A stretch of 64,000 bases of DNA, from assembly GCF_010729665.1 (NCBI RefSeq), contig NZ_AP022610.1, positions 310,001 to 374,000 of the forward strand, written 5' to 3'. A model generated the notes under the pieces. The model was not told the DNA's origin and searched no databases. It was given only the letters and a program-made list of their open reading frames with translations. Source of the stretch: Mycolicibacterium madagascariense (GTDB lineage: Bacteria > Actinomycetota > Actinomycetes > Mycobacteriales > Mycobacteriaceae). The position numbers and the translations under genes were made by a program. Below, piece by piece: positions 26,692-35,627 of this stretch; position 1 is the stretch's first letter; every line of letters begins with the position of its first letter.

Positions 26692-27943
26692 GCACGCTCT
26701 ACGAGCGCGACGAGGCCGCGGTCGCCGGCATCGAGAAGCTGCGCTTCTTCCCGCTGGAGGTCGTCTCGGGCCACGGCTGCACGCTGGTCACCCCCGACGG
26801 CCGCGAGCTGCTCGACCTGTCGGCCACGTGGACGGCCAGCGGGCTCGGCCACGGCCACCCGGCGATCGTCGAGGCGGTCAGCCGGGCGGTCCGCACCGCA
26901 CCGGGCTCCGGCGGACTGTCGGCCGTGCACCCGGATTCGGTGGGGTTGGCCGAGGATTTGCTGGCACTGGTGCCGGGCACCGGTGCACGCCGGGTGTACC
27001 TGGGGCACGCCGGATCCGACGCCAACGACGTCGCGCTGCGCGCCTGCCGCCATGCGTCGGGCCGACGGACCGTCATCGCCTTCGAGCACAGTTACCACGG
27101 CGGTGTCGGCGTCGCGATGGGCGTGTCCGGCGTCCACGTCGACGCGGGCGCGCCCGCCGACCCGGACGCGGTATTCCTGGCCTACCCCAACCCCTTTCGG
27201 CCGGGACCGGACGGCATCGAGGCGGACGTCGACGCCTGCCTCGCCCGGGCCCAGGAATACCTGGCCGGCGGAACCATCGCCTGCCTCATCGTGGAGCCCA
27301 TCCTGTCCGACGGCGGGCTCGTCGTGCCACCCGACGGCTTCCTCGCGCGGCTGCAGGAGCTGTGCACGGCTGCCGGCGTGCCGCTCATCTGCGACGAGGT
27401 CAAGATGGGTCTCGGGCGGCCGGGCACGCTGCACGCCTTCGAGCACGACGGCATCACGCCCGACATCGTCACCTTCGGCAAGGTGCTCGCCGGCGGGTGG
27501 CCGCCCTGCTCACCACTGCGGGCAACCCGGTGTGCGCGGCAGCGGGGCGCGCGGTGCTCGCCACCATCGTCGGCGACCGCCTTCCCGAGCACGCGGCCAC
27601 GGTCGGCGGACTGCTCGCCGACGGCCTCCGCGGACTGACCGGATCCCCAGGTGGCGAGCACGTCGGCGACGTCAGGGGGCGCGGGCTGGCGATCGGTCTC
27701 GAACTGGTCGATCCCCACACCGGCGAACGCGACGCGCGGATGGCCGCCCAGGTGGTCTACCGTGCCTGGGAGTTGGGTGCGGTCGTCTACTACGTCGGCG
27801 GCAACGTCCTGGAGATCACGCCACCGCTCGTCCTCACCGAGGCTGAGGCCGGGCGGGCCGTGGAGATCCTCGGCGCGGCCATCGCCGACGCGGCCGCCGG
27901 ACGAGTCGACGCGCAGGAGGTGGCCCGATATGCCGGCTGGTGA
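26688..27943 (+). pseudogene. Class III aminotransferase disrupted by an internal deletion/frameshift
   Basis: ATG 26688 opens a normal class III aminotransferase: LDLSATWTASGLGHGHPAIV, YLGHAGSDANDVALRACRHA, PLICDEVKMGLGRPGTLHAF and TFGKVLAGG with the PLP lysine K265. Just after this, at about 27490-27502, the frame shifts: frame 1 runs into nonsense until a stop at 27638, while homology continues in another frame as ALLTTAGNPVCAAAGRAVLA to the stop at 27943. Some 15-20 residues usually found between LAGG and ALLTTAGNP are missing, so this is a deletion not divisible by three. Either a real inactivation or a sequencing/assembly error. It overlaps its neighbours normally (ATGA upstream, 14 bp downstream). 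Confidence 0.8.
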
Positions 27944-29105
27944 ATTGCCCGACGTCTTCGACGGCGTCGAGGCCGCGGTGCCCCCCGCACTCGCCGACCA
28001 CCTGCGCGGCATCGGGCTCATCGACCACCACGTCCACGGCGCGTTCGTCGCACCGGTCGACCGGGCGGCCTTCGAAGCCTCCATCAACGAGGGTTCGACC
28101 GACCCCGTGCCGGCGTTCATGACCCAGTTCGACTCTCCCCTGGGCCTTTCCATTCGCCGCTGGTGCGCACCGCTGCTCGGGCTCGAGCCGTTGGCACCCA
28201 CCGACGAGTACTGGGCCCGGCGGGCCGAGCTCTCCTCCAAGGAACTGGCCCGCACCATGCTGCCTGCCGCGGGGGTCTCGCGCTGGATCGTGGACACGGG
28301 ATTCAAGGGTGACCTGATCTGCACGCCGGAGCGGCTGACCGAGCTCAGCGGGGTGGCGTCGTCGGAGATCCTGCGGTTGGAACGGCTCACCGAGGATCTG
28401 CTCGACGACGGCACCGCGCCGGAGGACTTCCCGGCCGCCTTCCGCGCCGCACTGGCGAAGGCCGTCGACGACCCGAACGTGTTGGGCACCAAGACGATTG
28501 CGGCCTACCGCATCGGCTTCGACGTCGACTGGTCCCGGCCGACGGATGCCGAGGTGGTCGAGCACGCCCGCACGCTCGGCGCGGGCACCCACCCGGTGCG
28601 CGTGGCCGACCCCGTGCTCATCGCGTTCGGCGTGCACGAGGCGGCCGCGCACGGGTTGCCGATCCAGGTGCACGTCGGCTTCGGCGACCGCGACATGGAC
28701 CTGCACCGCAGCGACCCGATGCTGCTGCTGCCGCTGCTGCGCACGATGACGCCGGTACCCGTTCTGCTGTTGCACTGCTACCCCTTTCAGCGCCAGGCGG
28801 GCTATCTGGCGCAGGCCTTCGACCACGTCAACTTCGACGTCGGCCTGGCGATCAACTACCTCGGCGTGCGGTCGACCGGGCTGGTCGCCGAGGCGCTCGA
28901 GACCGCGCCCTTCGCCAAGCAGCTGTTCTCCTCCGACGCGTTCGGGCCGCCCGAACTGCACGTGCTCGGCGCGGTGCTGTGGCGGCGGGCGATGGGTCTG
29001 GTGCTGGGGGAGTGGATCACGGCCGGGGACTGCGGCGTCGCCGACGCCATCCACCTCGTCGACCTGATCGGCGTGCGCAACGCCGAGCGCGTCTACGGGC
29101 TGTGA
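27930..29105 (+). CDS. FluG-like amidohydrolase (amidohydrolase_2 family)
   Basis: 391 residues. The metal-binding HxH is at H34-V-H36 in GLIDHHVHGAF. Further elements are GLPIQVHVGFGDRDMDLHRS (His near the barrel centre), PVLLLHCYPFQRQAGYLAQA and LFSSDAFGPPELHVLGAVLW with a likely catalytic Asp. FluG-type proteins fuse this kind of amidohydrolase to a glutamine synthetase; here the two halves are separate genes in one operon. It could hydrolyse an amide such as a gamma-glutamyl amine. ATG 27930 overlaps the preceding reading frame by 14 bp. Confidence 0.75.
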   Translation: MPAGELPDVFDGVEAAVPPALADHLRGIGLIDHHVHGAFVAPVDRAAFEASINEGSTDPVPAFMTQFDSPLGLSIRRWCAPLLGLEPLAPTDEYWARRAELSSKELARTMLPAAGVSRWIVDTGFKGDLICTPERLTELSGVASSEILRLERLTEDLLDDGTAPEDFPAAFRAALAKAVDDPNVLGTKTIAAYRIGFDVDWSRPTDAEVVEHARTLGAGTHPVRVADPVLIAFGVHEAAAHGLPIQVHVGFGDRDMDLHRSDPMLLLPLLRTMTPVPVLLLHCYPFQRQAGYLAQAFDHVNFDVGLAINYLGVRSTGLVAEALETAPFAKQLFSSDAFGPPELHVLGAVLWRRAMGLVLGEWITAGDCGVADAIHLVDLIGVRNAERVYGL

Positions 29106-29115
29106 CCTGGTCGTC

Positions 29116-30564
29116 GTGAACCACGGGGCCGCACCGCTATTCGACTCGCTGAGGCGGTTCGTCGAACGCGGGCAGGCGCCGTTCTACAGCCCGGGCCACA
29201 AGGGCGGCCGGACGCTGGACCCCTGGTTTCGCGACCACCTCGCCGACGTCGACCTGAACAACCTGCCCGACACCGACACCCTGCACTGCCCCGAGGGTCC
29301 GATCGCGGAGGCCGAGGCGTTGATCGCCGACGCGTGGGGCGTCGGCAAGAGCTTCATCATGGTTCAGGGGTCGACGAGCGGGAACGTGGCGGTCGCGCTG
29401 TCGGCGCTGCGCCCCGGCGAACCGGTGCTGGTGGCCCGCAACGCGCACAAGTCGGTCCTCGCGGGCCTGGTCCAGGTCGGCGCGCGGCCGGTCTGGCTCG
29501 AGCCGCGCTGGGACGACCGATTCGGGGTCGCGCACGGCGTGGACGTCGACGTCGTGGAGCGGGCGTTCGGCGAGAGCGGAGCCACCGCCCTGTGGATACT
29601 GCACCCGACCTACTACGGCACCACCGGTGACGTCGCCGCGCTGGCCGACTCCTGCCGCCGCCACGGGGCCGTCCTCCTCGTCGACGGCGCGCACTCACCG
29701 CACTTCGCCTTCCACCCCGACCTGCCGACGGCCGCCGAGACGGCGGGGGCCGCGGCGACGGTGCAGTCGGTGCACAAGATCCTGTCGGGTCTGAGCCAGG
29801 CGGCGGTGCTGCACGTCGACCCGGCGGTGCTGGAGGAGGCAGCCGTGCGGCGCGCCCTGCAGCTGATCCAGACCACCAGCCCGCACTTCGCGATCATGGC
29901 GTCGATCGACCTCGCGCGCCGCCAGATGATGCTCGACGGCCGAGACATGTTGCAGCAGAACCTCGTTCGCGCCCGCGACACGGCCGACCGGCTGGCCGCC
30001 ATCCCGGGTCTGACGGTGCTACGGCCCGAACACCTCGCCGGCGCGGGCACGGGACTGCACCAGCTCGACGAGACCAAGCTGCTCGTCGGGACGGCGGGCC
30101 TGAACCAGCCAGCCAGGGACGTCCTGCGGCGGCTCAACGACGTGCACGGTGTGCAGCCCGAGCTCAGCGGTGCCGGGCACGTCCTGTGCATCACGACGAT
30201 CGGTACCACCGCGTCGGACCTGGACCGGCTGGTGGCCGGTTTCGCCGAGGTCGCCGAGCACGCCGGTCGGCGGCGGGGCGACGGCCCGCCCGCGGTGCGC
30301 CCCGAGTTGCTGACCATGCGGCCCGAACAGGTGCTGACGCCGCGGGAGGCCTACTTCGCCGCCGCGGAGACGGTCGACCTGACCCGCGCCGCGGGCCGCA
30401 TCTCGGCCGAGGCCATCACGCCCTACCCGCCGGGCATCCCCCTGGTGATGCCGGGGGAGCGGCTCGACCGCGACGTGCTCGACCTGTTGACCGCGCTGCG
30501 CGACGCGGGCAACCCGATCAGCGCCGCGGACCCGACGCTGGAATTCCTCACCGTCGTGCGCTAG
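29116..30564 (+). CDS. Orn/Lys/Arg decarboxylase-family PLP enzyme
   Basis: 482 residues. Characteristic elements: FYSPGHKGGRTLDPWFRDHL at the N-terminus, MVQGSTSGNVAVALSALRPG, VLLVDGAHSPHFAFHPDLPT (Asp and His contacting PLP) and VQSVHKILSGLSQAAVLHVD with the Schiff-base Lys221. The C-terminal ITPYPPGIPLVMPGERLDRD is also typical. Shorter than enterobacterial inducible decarboxylases, lacking their wing domain, and similar to Gram-positive SpeA/CAD-like enzymes. It would make a di- or polyamine from a basic amino acid. GTG 29116 is 10 bp after the amidohydrolase stop; last gene of the amine operon. Confidence 0.82.
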   Translation: MNHGAAPLFDSLRRFVERGQAPFYSPGHKGGRTLDPWFRDHLADVDLNNLPDTDTLHCPEGPIAEAEALIADAWGVGKSFIMVQGSTSGNVAVALSALRPGEPVLVARNAHKSVLAGLVQVGARPVWLEPRWDDRFGVAHGVDVDVVERAFGESGATALWILHPTYYGTTGDVAALADSCRRHGAVLLVDGAHSPHFAFHPDLPTAAETAGAAATVQSVHKILSGLSQAAVLHVDPAVLEEAAVRRALQLIQTTSPHFAIMASIDLARRQMMLDGRDMLQQNLVRARDTADRLAAIPGLTVLRPEHLAGAGTGLHQLDETKLLVGTAGLNQPARDVLRRLNDVHGVQPELSGAGHVLCITTIGTTASDLDRLVAGFAEVAEHAGRRRGDGPPAVRPELLTMRPEQVLTPREAYFAAAETVDLTRAAGRISAEAITPYPPGIPLVMPGERLDRDVLDLLTALRDAGNPISAADPTLEFLTVVR

Positions 30565-30636
30565 CCGGTCACCGGCCGCGTCCGCAGGTAGCCTCGGCGG
30601 GAATCCCGCAGCAACCCGGAACGAGGCTCCCCGCTG

Positions 30637-31821
30637 ATGTCAGACACCCCGGCAGTCGTCGTGGAGACCGCCGCGCGCGAACGCCGTCGCGGCCTCGTCC
30701 GCCGCGTCGTCGTCTTCGTGATCGCGTTCGTCCTGCTGGGAGTGCCGTGGTGGACGCTGCTGTCGGCCGGGACCCACTGGCCGACGCCGGTGGTGATCGT
30801 CGGGACCGTCGCATTCGCCGCGGCGTTCGTCGGCCTGCCCGTGGCGATGGCGCTGGGGCAGGGCAGGCGCCACCTCGACGGCGCGGCGGTCACCGGCGAC
30901 ACGCTCCTGGGCGCGATCTGGGTGCTGTTCGTCTGGTCGGTGCTGGCGCAGTTACTGCGGCTGGCGTTGGCCCTGGCCGGCGTCGCTGATCCGGCGCGGT
31001 CGCGGGTCGTGGCGCTCGCGGTCGTCGTCGTGGTGGCGGTCCTGCTGATCTGGGGCTTCGTCGAGGCGATGCGGCTGCCGCGGACGAAGCGCGTCGACGT
31101 GGTGATCCCCCGCCTCGGCGAGGGTCTCGACGGTCTGTGCGTCGCCATGATCACCGACACCCATTACGGCCCCATCGACCGGACCCGATGGTCGACGCTC
31201 GTCGCCGACCGGGTCAACGAGATCGACGCCGACGTCGTGTGTCACGTCGGCGACCTCGCCGACGGCATGCCCGCCGTGCGCGATCAGCAGGTGCGTCCGC
31301 TGGCCGCGGTGCGGGCGCGGCTGGCCCGCGTGTACGTGACGGGCAACCACGAGTACTTCAGCGAGGCGCAGTCCTGGCTCGACTACATGACGGGCATCGG
31401 CTGGAACGCGCTGCACAACGCGCACGTCGTCGTCGAACGCGGGGGTGACCGGCTGATCGTCGCGGGTGTCGACGACGCGACCGCGCGCGGATCGGGCACC
31501 GCGGGCCACGGCGCGGACCTGCCGAAGGCGCTCGCGGACGCCGACCCGGAGCTGCCGATCCTGCTGCTCGCCCATCAGCCCAAGCAGATCCCCGCCGCCG
31601 TGCGGGCGGGGGTGGACCTGCAGATCTCCGGGCACACGCACGGCGGGCAGATCTGGCCGTTCAACGTCCTGGTCCGGCTCGACCAGCCCGTGGTGCACGG
31701 TCTGAGCCGGCACGGCGAGCGCACGCAGCTCTACACCAGCCGCGGTACGGGATTCTGGGGTCCGCCGTTTCGGGTCTTCGCACCGAGTGAGATCACGGTG
31801 CTGACCCTGCGCAGGGCGTGA
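30637..31821 (+). CDS. Membrane-anchored calcineurin-type metallophosphoesterase
   Basis: 394 residues. Four hydrophobic spans in the first 150 residues include VVVFVIAFVLLGVPWWTLLS, VVIVGTVAFAAAFVGLPVAM and VVALAVVVVVAVLLIWGFVE. A metallophosphoesterase domain follows with the full motif set: DTHYG, GDLADG, GNHEYF, AHQPKQIP and GHTHGGQIW. The topology suggests a phosphodiesterase facing either side of the membrane. ATG 30637 is 72 bp downstream of the decarboxylase, so it may start a new unit with the EEP protein 7 bp further on. Confidence 0.85.
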   Translation: MSDTPAVVVETAARERRRGLVRRVVVFVIAFVLLGVPWWTLLSAGTHWPTPVVIVGTVAFAAAFVGLPVAMALGQGRRHLDGAAVTGDTLLGAIWVLFVWSVLAQLLRLALALAGVADPARSRVVALAVVVVVAVLLIWGFVEAMRLPRTKRVDVVIPRLGEGLDGLCVAMITDTHYGPIDRTRWSTLVADRVNEIDADVVCHVGDLADGMPAVRDQQVRPLAAVRARLARVYVTGNHEYFSEAQSWLDYMTGIGWNALHNAHVVVERGGDRLIVAGVDDATARGSGTAGHGADLPKALADADPELPILLLAHQPKQIPAAVRAGVDLQISGHTHGGQIWPFNVLVRLDQPVVHGLSRHGERTQLYTSRGTGFWGPPFRVFAPSEITVLTLRRA

Positions 31822-31828
31822 CGCGCGG

Positions 31829-32713
31829 GTGAGGTCGCGTCGCGTCGACGTGCCCGTCGCGAGGTTCGACGCGACGGCCAACCGCTGGGTGCCCGCGGGC
31901 CGGACCGCGGGGCCCGGCGCCACCGACCGCGACGAGCTGGTGCTGACGACGTTCAACATCTGGTTCAGCGACTTCCACGCGCAGGACCGCTGGCGGGCCA
32001 TCGCACAGCTGCTGTCGCGAAACCCCCCGGACGTCATGGTGTTTCAGGAGGTGACCCCCGAAGCGCTGGCGCTGTTCCTCGAGCAGCCGTGGATCCGGGT
32101 GCGCTACCGCCGTGCCGCCGTCACGGGCCGCGCCGTCGGCAACTACGGCCTGCTGCTGCTGTCCCGCCTGCCGCTCGACCGGGTCACCTACACGCGGCTG
32201 CCGACGCGCCTGCAGCGCGGGTTCCTGGTGGCCGAGCTGACGGTCGGCGGCCGGCCCGTCGTGATCGCCGGCGTCCACCTGGAGAGCGGCAAGGCGTCGA
32301 CGCGGTTGCGCGAGCGGCAGCTCGGCCGGGTGTTCGGCGCACTGCGACGGGCCGAGAGTGCCGTCGTGCTCGGCGATTTCAACATGCGCGACTCCGAGAA
32401 CGGCATCATTACCCACCCGTTCTGCGACGTGTGGCCCGCGCTGCGCCCGCGCGAGGACGGCTACACCGAGGACACGTCGATCAACCTGATGCGCTACGAC
32501 AGCAAGAACAAGCACCGCCACGTCCGCTTCGACCGCGTGCTGGTCAAGGGTGACCGCTGGGCGCCGACGGACATCGAGCTGCTCGGCACCGAGCCGCTGT
32601 CCGCCGACCTGCCGCGGGTGTTCCCGTCGGACCACTTCGGCGTGCGGTGCCGCCTGCGACGCCGTGACGTGCTCGCCGAAGACGTTCGGCACCAATGGTT
32701 CTGGCGACGCTAG
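31829..32713 (+). CDS. Endonuclease/exonuclease/phosphatase (EEP) family protein
   Basis: 294 residues with a DNase I-like fold. Motifs: LTTFNIWFSDFHAQDRWRAI (Asn), DVMVFQEVT (metal Glu), GNYGLLLLSRLPL, VIAGVHLESG (His), VLGDFNMRDSENG (Asp-x-Asn) and the C-terminal FPSDHFGVRC (Asp-His). No signal peptide. Family members include phosphodiesterases, nucleases and tyrosyl-DNA phosphodiesterase 2-like proteins, and the substrate cannot be told here. GTG 31829 lies 7 bp after the metallophosphoesterase stop. Its end overlaps the convergent CobW gene by 4 bp. Confidence 0.83.
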   Translation: MRSRRVDVPVARFDATANRWVPAGRTAGPGATDRDELVLTTFNIWFSDFHAQDRWRAIAQLLSRNPPDVMVFQEVTPEALALFLEQPWIRVRYRRAAVTGRAVGNYGLLLLSRLPLDRVTYTRLPTRLQRGFLVAELTVGGRPVVIAGVHLESGKASTRLRERQLGRVFGALRRAESAVVLGDFNMRDSENGIITHPFCDVWPALRPREDGYTEDTSINLMRYDSKNKHRHVRFDRVLVKGDRWAPTDIELLGTEPLSADLPRVFPSDHFGVRCRLRRRDVLAEDVRHQWFWRR

Positions 32714-33723
32714 AGGCTGAGCCGCCGGTGGCGCTGGAGCCGGCGCAGGCCCACCGCGTCGGCAGGGCCGTCGTGCGCCTGCAGCGCGGCCCGCACCCTG
32801 GCGCGCACGGCGTCGGCGTCGAAGTGCGTGCCGATGGCCACCAGCGTGTTGGGCCCGTTGTTCTCGCGCGCCGTGGCGACGTGCACCGACGTGCCGACGA
32901 CGTTCACCACGTAGCGGCGGACCCGCCTGCCCCGGACGGCGACGGTGCCCTTCATCCGGTAGACCCCCGCCGGCGGATCCTCGAGGAGGTCGAGCAGCGC
33001 GCCGGGGTCGACGCAGCCGTCGCTGCCGACGGTCACCGCCGCGGCGTGGACGTGGTGGTGGTCCTCGGCGTGGGCGTCGAGCAGCAGCTCGCGGATCGAC
33101 AGCTGACCCGAGCCGTCGTCGGCGTCGGCGACGTCGTAGAGCAGTGCGGGATCGATCCGCGCGCCGATCGCGCCGACCACGTGGGCCTGCGGATTGCGTT
33201 CCCGGATGCGAACTTCGATGCGCTTCAGTTCCTCGTCGCGGGCGTCGTCGGGGAGCTGGTCGAGCTTGTTGACGACGATGAGCGATGCCGCCCCGTAGCG
33301 CGCGAGCGGTGCGCCGCCGCGGTCGACGACGTCGAAGTGGGTGACGGCGTCGATGACGTCGACGACGCCGCCGTGGCGCACCCCCTCGACGCCGCTGAAC
33401 CGCAGCATCCGCGACACCGCGACGGGGTCGGCGAGGCCGCTCGCCTCGACGATGATCGCGTCGAGCGCCAGGCGTGGGTCGGCGAGCTTCTCCAGTGCCG
33501 CGTCGAGTCCGTTCTCGTCGTCGAGGCAGCAGACGCAGCCGCCCGCGATCGACACGGGCTCGTCGACCTGGCCGGTGACCAGTCCGGCGTCGACGTTGAC
33601 GTCGCCAAAGTCGTTGATCACCACGCCGATTCGGGCATCCGGCGCCCGCAGCACGTGGTTCAGCAGGCTCGTCTTGCCTGCGCCGAGATATCCGGTCAGC
33701 GCGATGACGGGGATGGCGGGCAC
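32710..33723 (-). CDS. CobW/COG0523-family metal-chaperone GTPase
   Basis: 337 residues. Walker A is LTGYLGAGKTSLLNHVLRAP, the metal-binding motif is GGCVCCLDDENGLDAALEKL (CxCC), the G4-type motif is VVNKLDQLPD, and a CobW C-terminal domain follows from about 225. A His-rich stretch AEDHHHVHAAA (around 215) could bind metal. These GTPases insert or traffic zinc, cobalt or nickel. GTG 33723 starts the family N-terminus. It is divergent from the Ddn-family gene with a 56-bp gap. I do not see a clear Zur box, so zinc regulation is not claimed. Confidence 0.85.
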   Translation of the reverse strand: MPAIPVIALTGYLGAGKTSLLNHVLRAPDARIGVVINDFGDVNVDAGLVTGQVDEPVSIAGGCVCCLDDENGLDAALEKLADPRLALDAIIVEASGLADPVAVSRMLRFSGVEGVRHGGVVDVIDAVTHFDVVDRGGAPLARYGAASLIVVNKLDQLPDDARDEELKRIEVRIRERNPQAHVVGAIGARIDPALLYDVADADDGSGQLSIRELLLDAHAEDHHHVHAAAVTVGSDGCVDPGALLDLLEDPPAGVYRMKGTVAVRGRRVRRYVVNVVGTSVHVATARENNGPNTLVAIGTHFDADAVRARVRAALQAHDGPADAVGLRRLQRHRRLSL

Positions 33724-33779
33724 CCGCAGAGTGTAGGCGGGTCAGTAGTGTCGGGTCCGAGACCGAGGAGGACACGCCC

Positions 33780-34256
33780 ATGACCGAGGTGGACGCCGCA
33801 TCGACCCGTGACTGGGTCACCGATCATCTCGAGGAGTACCTGAGCTCCGGCGGAGCCCGCGGCCACGTCCTCGACCTCACCTCGGTCGGTGGCCACGCGT
33901 TCACCACGCACTGCCTGATCAAGGTGGTCGGCCGCACGTCGGGCCGGGTCTACGTCACCCCGCTGATCTACGGCAACGTCGCCGGGGAGATCGTCATCGT
34001 GGCGTCCAAGGGCGGTGCCGACACCGACCCGCAGTGGTACCGCAACATCGTGGCGAGCGAGACCATCGGCGTCCAGATCGCCACCCAGGCCTTCGAGGCG
34101 ACGTGGCGCGAGCCGGAGGCCGAGGAGCGCCACCAGGTGTGGGCGTACATGACGCACCTCTATCCGCCCTACCTCGGCTATCAGACGGCCACGACGCGCC
34201 ACATCCCGGTGGTCATGCTGCGGCCGGGACGCCCGATCGACGTCTTCACCGCGTGA
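33780..34256 (+). CDS. Nitroreductase/deazaflavin (F420)-dependent oxidoreductase-like protein (DUF385/Ddn family)
   Basis: 158 residues of the split beta-barrel family that includes Ddn of M. tuberculosis. Visible: HCLIKVVGRTSGRVYVTPLI (the VGRxSG motif that contacts F420), IVIVASKGGADTDPQWYRNI and QTATTRHIPVVMLRP near the C-terminus. This family is greatly expanded in mycobacteria. ATG 33780 is the start. Its stop codon is part of a 17-bp sequence that also ends qsuB at 46238, because both genes run into a copy of the same inverted repeat. Confidence 0.75.
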   Translation: MTEVDAASTRDWVTDHLEEYLSSGGARGHVLDLTSVGGHAFTTHCLIKVVGRTSGRVYVTPLIYGNVAGEIVIVASKGGADTDPQWYRNIVASETIGVQIATQAFEATWREPEAEERHQVWAYMTHLYPPYLGYQTATTRHIPVVMLRPGRPIDVFTA

Positions 34257-34303
34257 TTCGTGGAGTTTGGGGAGCGGCGAGCGCTCCCTAGACTCCACAA
34301 GTC
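34246..34303. repeat. Palindromic intergenic element, family B copy 1
   Basis: TCACCGCGTGATTCGTG (34246-34262) is followed by a hairpin. Arms 34255-34276 and 34282-34303 match at 18 of 22 positions, with all four mismatches of G:U-compatible type, and the centre is GGAGCGGCGAGCGCTCC. The stop codon of the Ddn-family gene (34254-34256) and of pcaJ (34288-34290) both fall inside the element, so it is well placed as a bidirectional terminator. A second copy is at 46228-46285. Confidence 0.6.
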
Positions 34304-34938
34304 GCGGAGATTTCGGCGGCGGTCGAGCCGAACGTCTCGAGGACGCGCACGCCGTCGGCCGCGATCTCGAACAGGGCGTGGTCGGTGTAGACGCGGCTGA
34401 CGCACCGCAGACCCGTGAGCGGATAGGTGCATTCGGGGACCAGCTTGGCCGTGCCGTCCTTCGCGAACAGCGTCATCATCACGAAGACGTCCTTCGCGCC
34501 GATCGCGAGGTCCATCGCACCGCCCACGGCGGGGATGGCGTCCGGCGCGCCGGTGTGCCAGTTGGCCAGATCGCCGCGATGGCTCACTTGGAACGCCCCG
34601 AGCACGCACACGTCGAGGTGGCCGCCGCGCATCATCGCGAACGAGTCGGCGTGGTGGAAGTACGACGCGCCCGCGGTCTCGGTGACGGGGATCTTCCCCG
34701 CGTTGGTGAGGTCGGGGTCGATGGCATCGCCGGACGCCCGGCCCCCCATGCCCAGCATGCCGTTCTCGGTGTGCAGCACCACCCCGGCCGCGGGGTCGAG
34801 GTAGTCGGCCACCGACGTCGGCTGCCCGATGCCGAGGTTGACGTAGGACCCGGCGGGGATGTCGCGGGCGACGAGCGCCGCAAGTTCGTGGCGGTCCAGC
34901 GGCCCGCGGTCGAGATGCTCGACGGGAGTCGCCGTCAC
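34288..34938 (-). CDS. pcaJ: 3-oxoadipate CoA-transferase, beta subunit
   Basis: 216 residues. The catalytic glutamate lies in VVLHTENGMLGMGGRA, and NLGIGQPTSVADYL and GGAMDLAIGAKDVFVMM are typical of type I CoA-transferase beta subunits. With PcaI it transfers CoA from succinyl-CoA to 3-oxoadipate. GTG 34938 overlaps the pcaI stop (GTGA). It is the last gene of the pca operon; the thiolase gene pcaF that would follow in the pathway is not in this window. Its stop lies inside the palindrome at 34255-34303. Confidence 0.88.
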   Translation of the reverse strand: MTATPVEHLDRGPLDRHELAALVARDIPAGSYVNLGIGQPTSVADYLDPAAGVVLHTENGMLGMGGRASGDAIDPDLTNAGKIPVTETAGASYFHHADSFAMMRGGHLDVCVLGAFQVSHRGDLANWHTGAPDAIPAVGGAMDLAIGAKDVFVMMTLFAKDGTAKLVPECTYPLTGLRCVSRVYTDHALFEIAADGVRVLETFGSTAAEISATCGV

Positions 34939-35627
34939 GACGCCAGCCCCGAGCGGTGCGCGGGCGAGAGGTTCAGGATGCGGTCGACGAAGATGCCCGG
35001 CGTGACGACGATCTCGGGGTCGACGTCACCGGCGGGCACCACGCGGTCGACCTCGGCGATGGTCAGCGCGGCGGCGGTGGCCATCACGGGCCCGAAGTTG
35101 CGAGCGGTCTTGCGGTACAACAGGTTTCCCGCCGTATCGCCGAGATGCGCGCCGATCAGCGCGACGTCACCGTGGATCGGGTACTCCAGGACGTAGTCGC
35201 GGCCGTCGATGGTGCGGGTCTCCTTGCCCTCGGCCAGCGGGGTGCCGACGCCCGTGGGGCAGAAGAACGCGCCGATGCCCGCGCCCGCCGCGCGGATGCG
35301 TTCGGCGAGGTTGCCCTGCGGCACCACCTCCAACTGGACCCGGCCCGCCCGGTACAGCTCGTCGAAGACGTAGGAGTCGGTCTGGCGCGGGAACGAGCAG
35401 ACGACCTTGTCGACCCGCCCTGCGGCCAGCAGGGCGGCCAGCCCGGTGTCGCCGTTGCCGGCGTTGTTGCTGACGATGGTGAGTCCGCGGGCACCCTGGG
35501 CGATCAGCGCGTCGATGAGCGTGGTGGGCATGCCCGCCATCCCGAAACCCCCGACGAGGACGGTCGAACCGTCGGCGATGCCCGCGACGGCGCCGGCGGC
35601 GTCGTCGTGAATCTCGGTGCGGCTCAC
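34935..35627 (-). CDS. pcaI: 3-oxoadipate CoA-transferase, alpha subunit
   Basis: 230 residues. The glycine-rich CoA-binding segment is STVLVGGFGMAGMPTTLIDA, then LTIVSNNAGNGDTGLAALLA and VVPQGNLAERIRAAGAGIGA, all standard for alpha subunits of succinyl-CoA:3-ketoacid CoA-transferases. Identity as PcaI rather than ScoA rests on its place in the pca operon. GTG 35627 (VSRTEIHDDAAGAVAG) overlaps the pcaL stop by 4 bp, and its own stop overlaps the pcaJ start by 4 bp. Confidence 0.88.
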   Translation of the reverse strand: MSRTEIHDDAAGAVAGIADGSTVLVGGFGMAGMPTTLIDALIAQGARGLTIVSNNAGNGDTGLAALLAAGRVDKVVCSFPRQTDSYVFDELYRAGRVQLEVVPQGNLAERIRAAGAGIGAFFCPTGVGTPLAEGKETRTIDGRDYVLEYPIHGDVALIGAHLGDTAGNLLYRKTARNFGPVMATAAALTIAEVDRVVPAGDVDPEIVVTPGIFVDRILNLSPAHRSGLAS

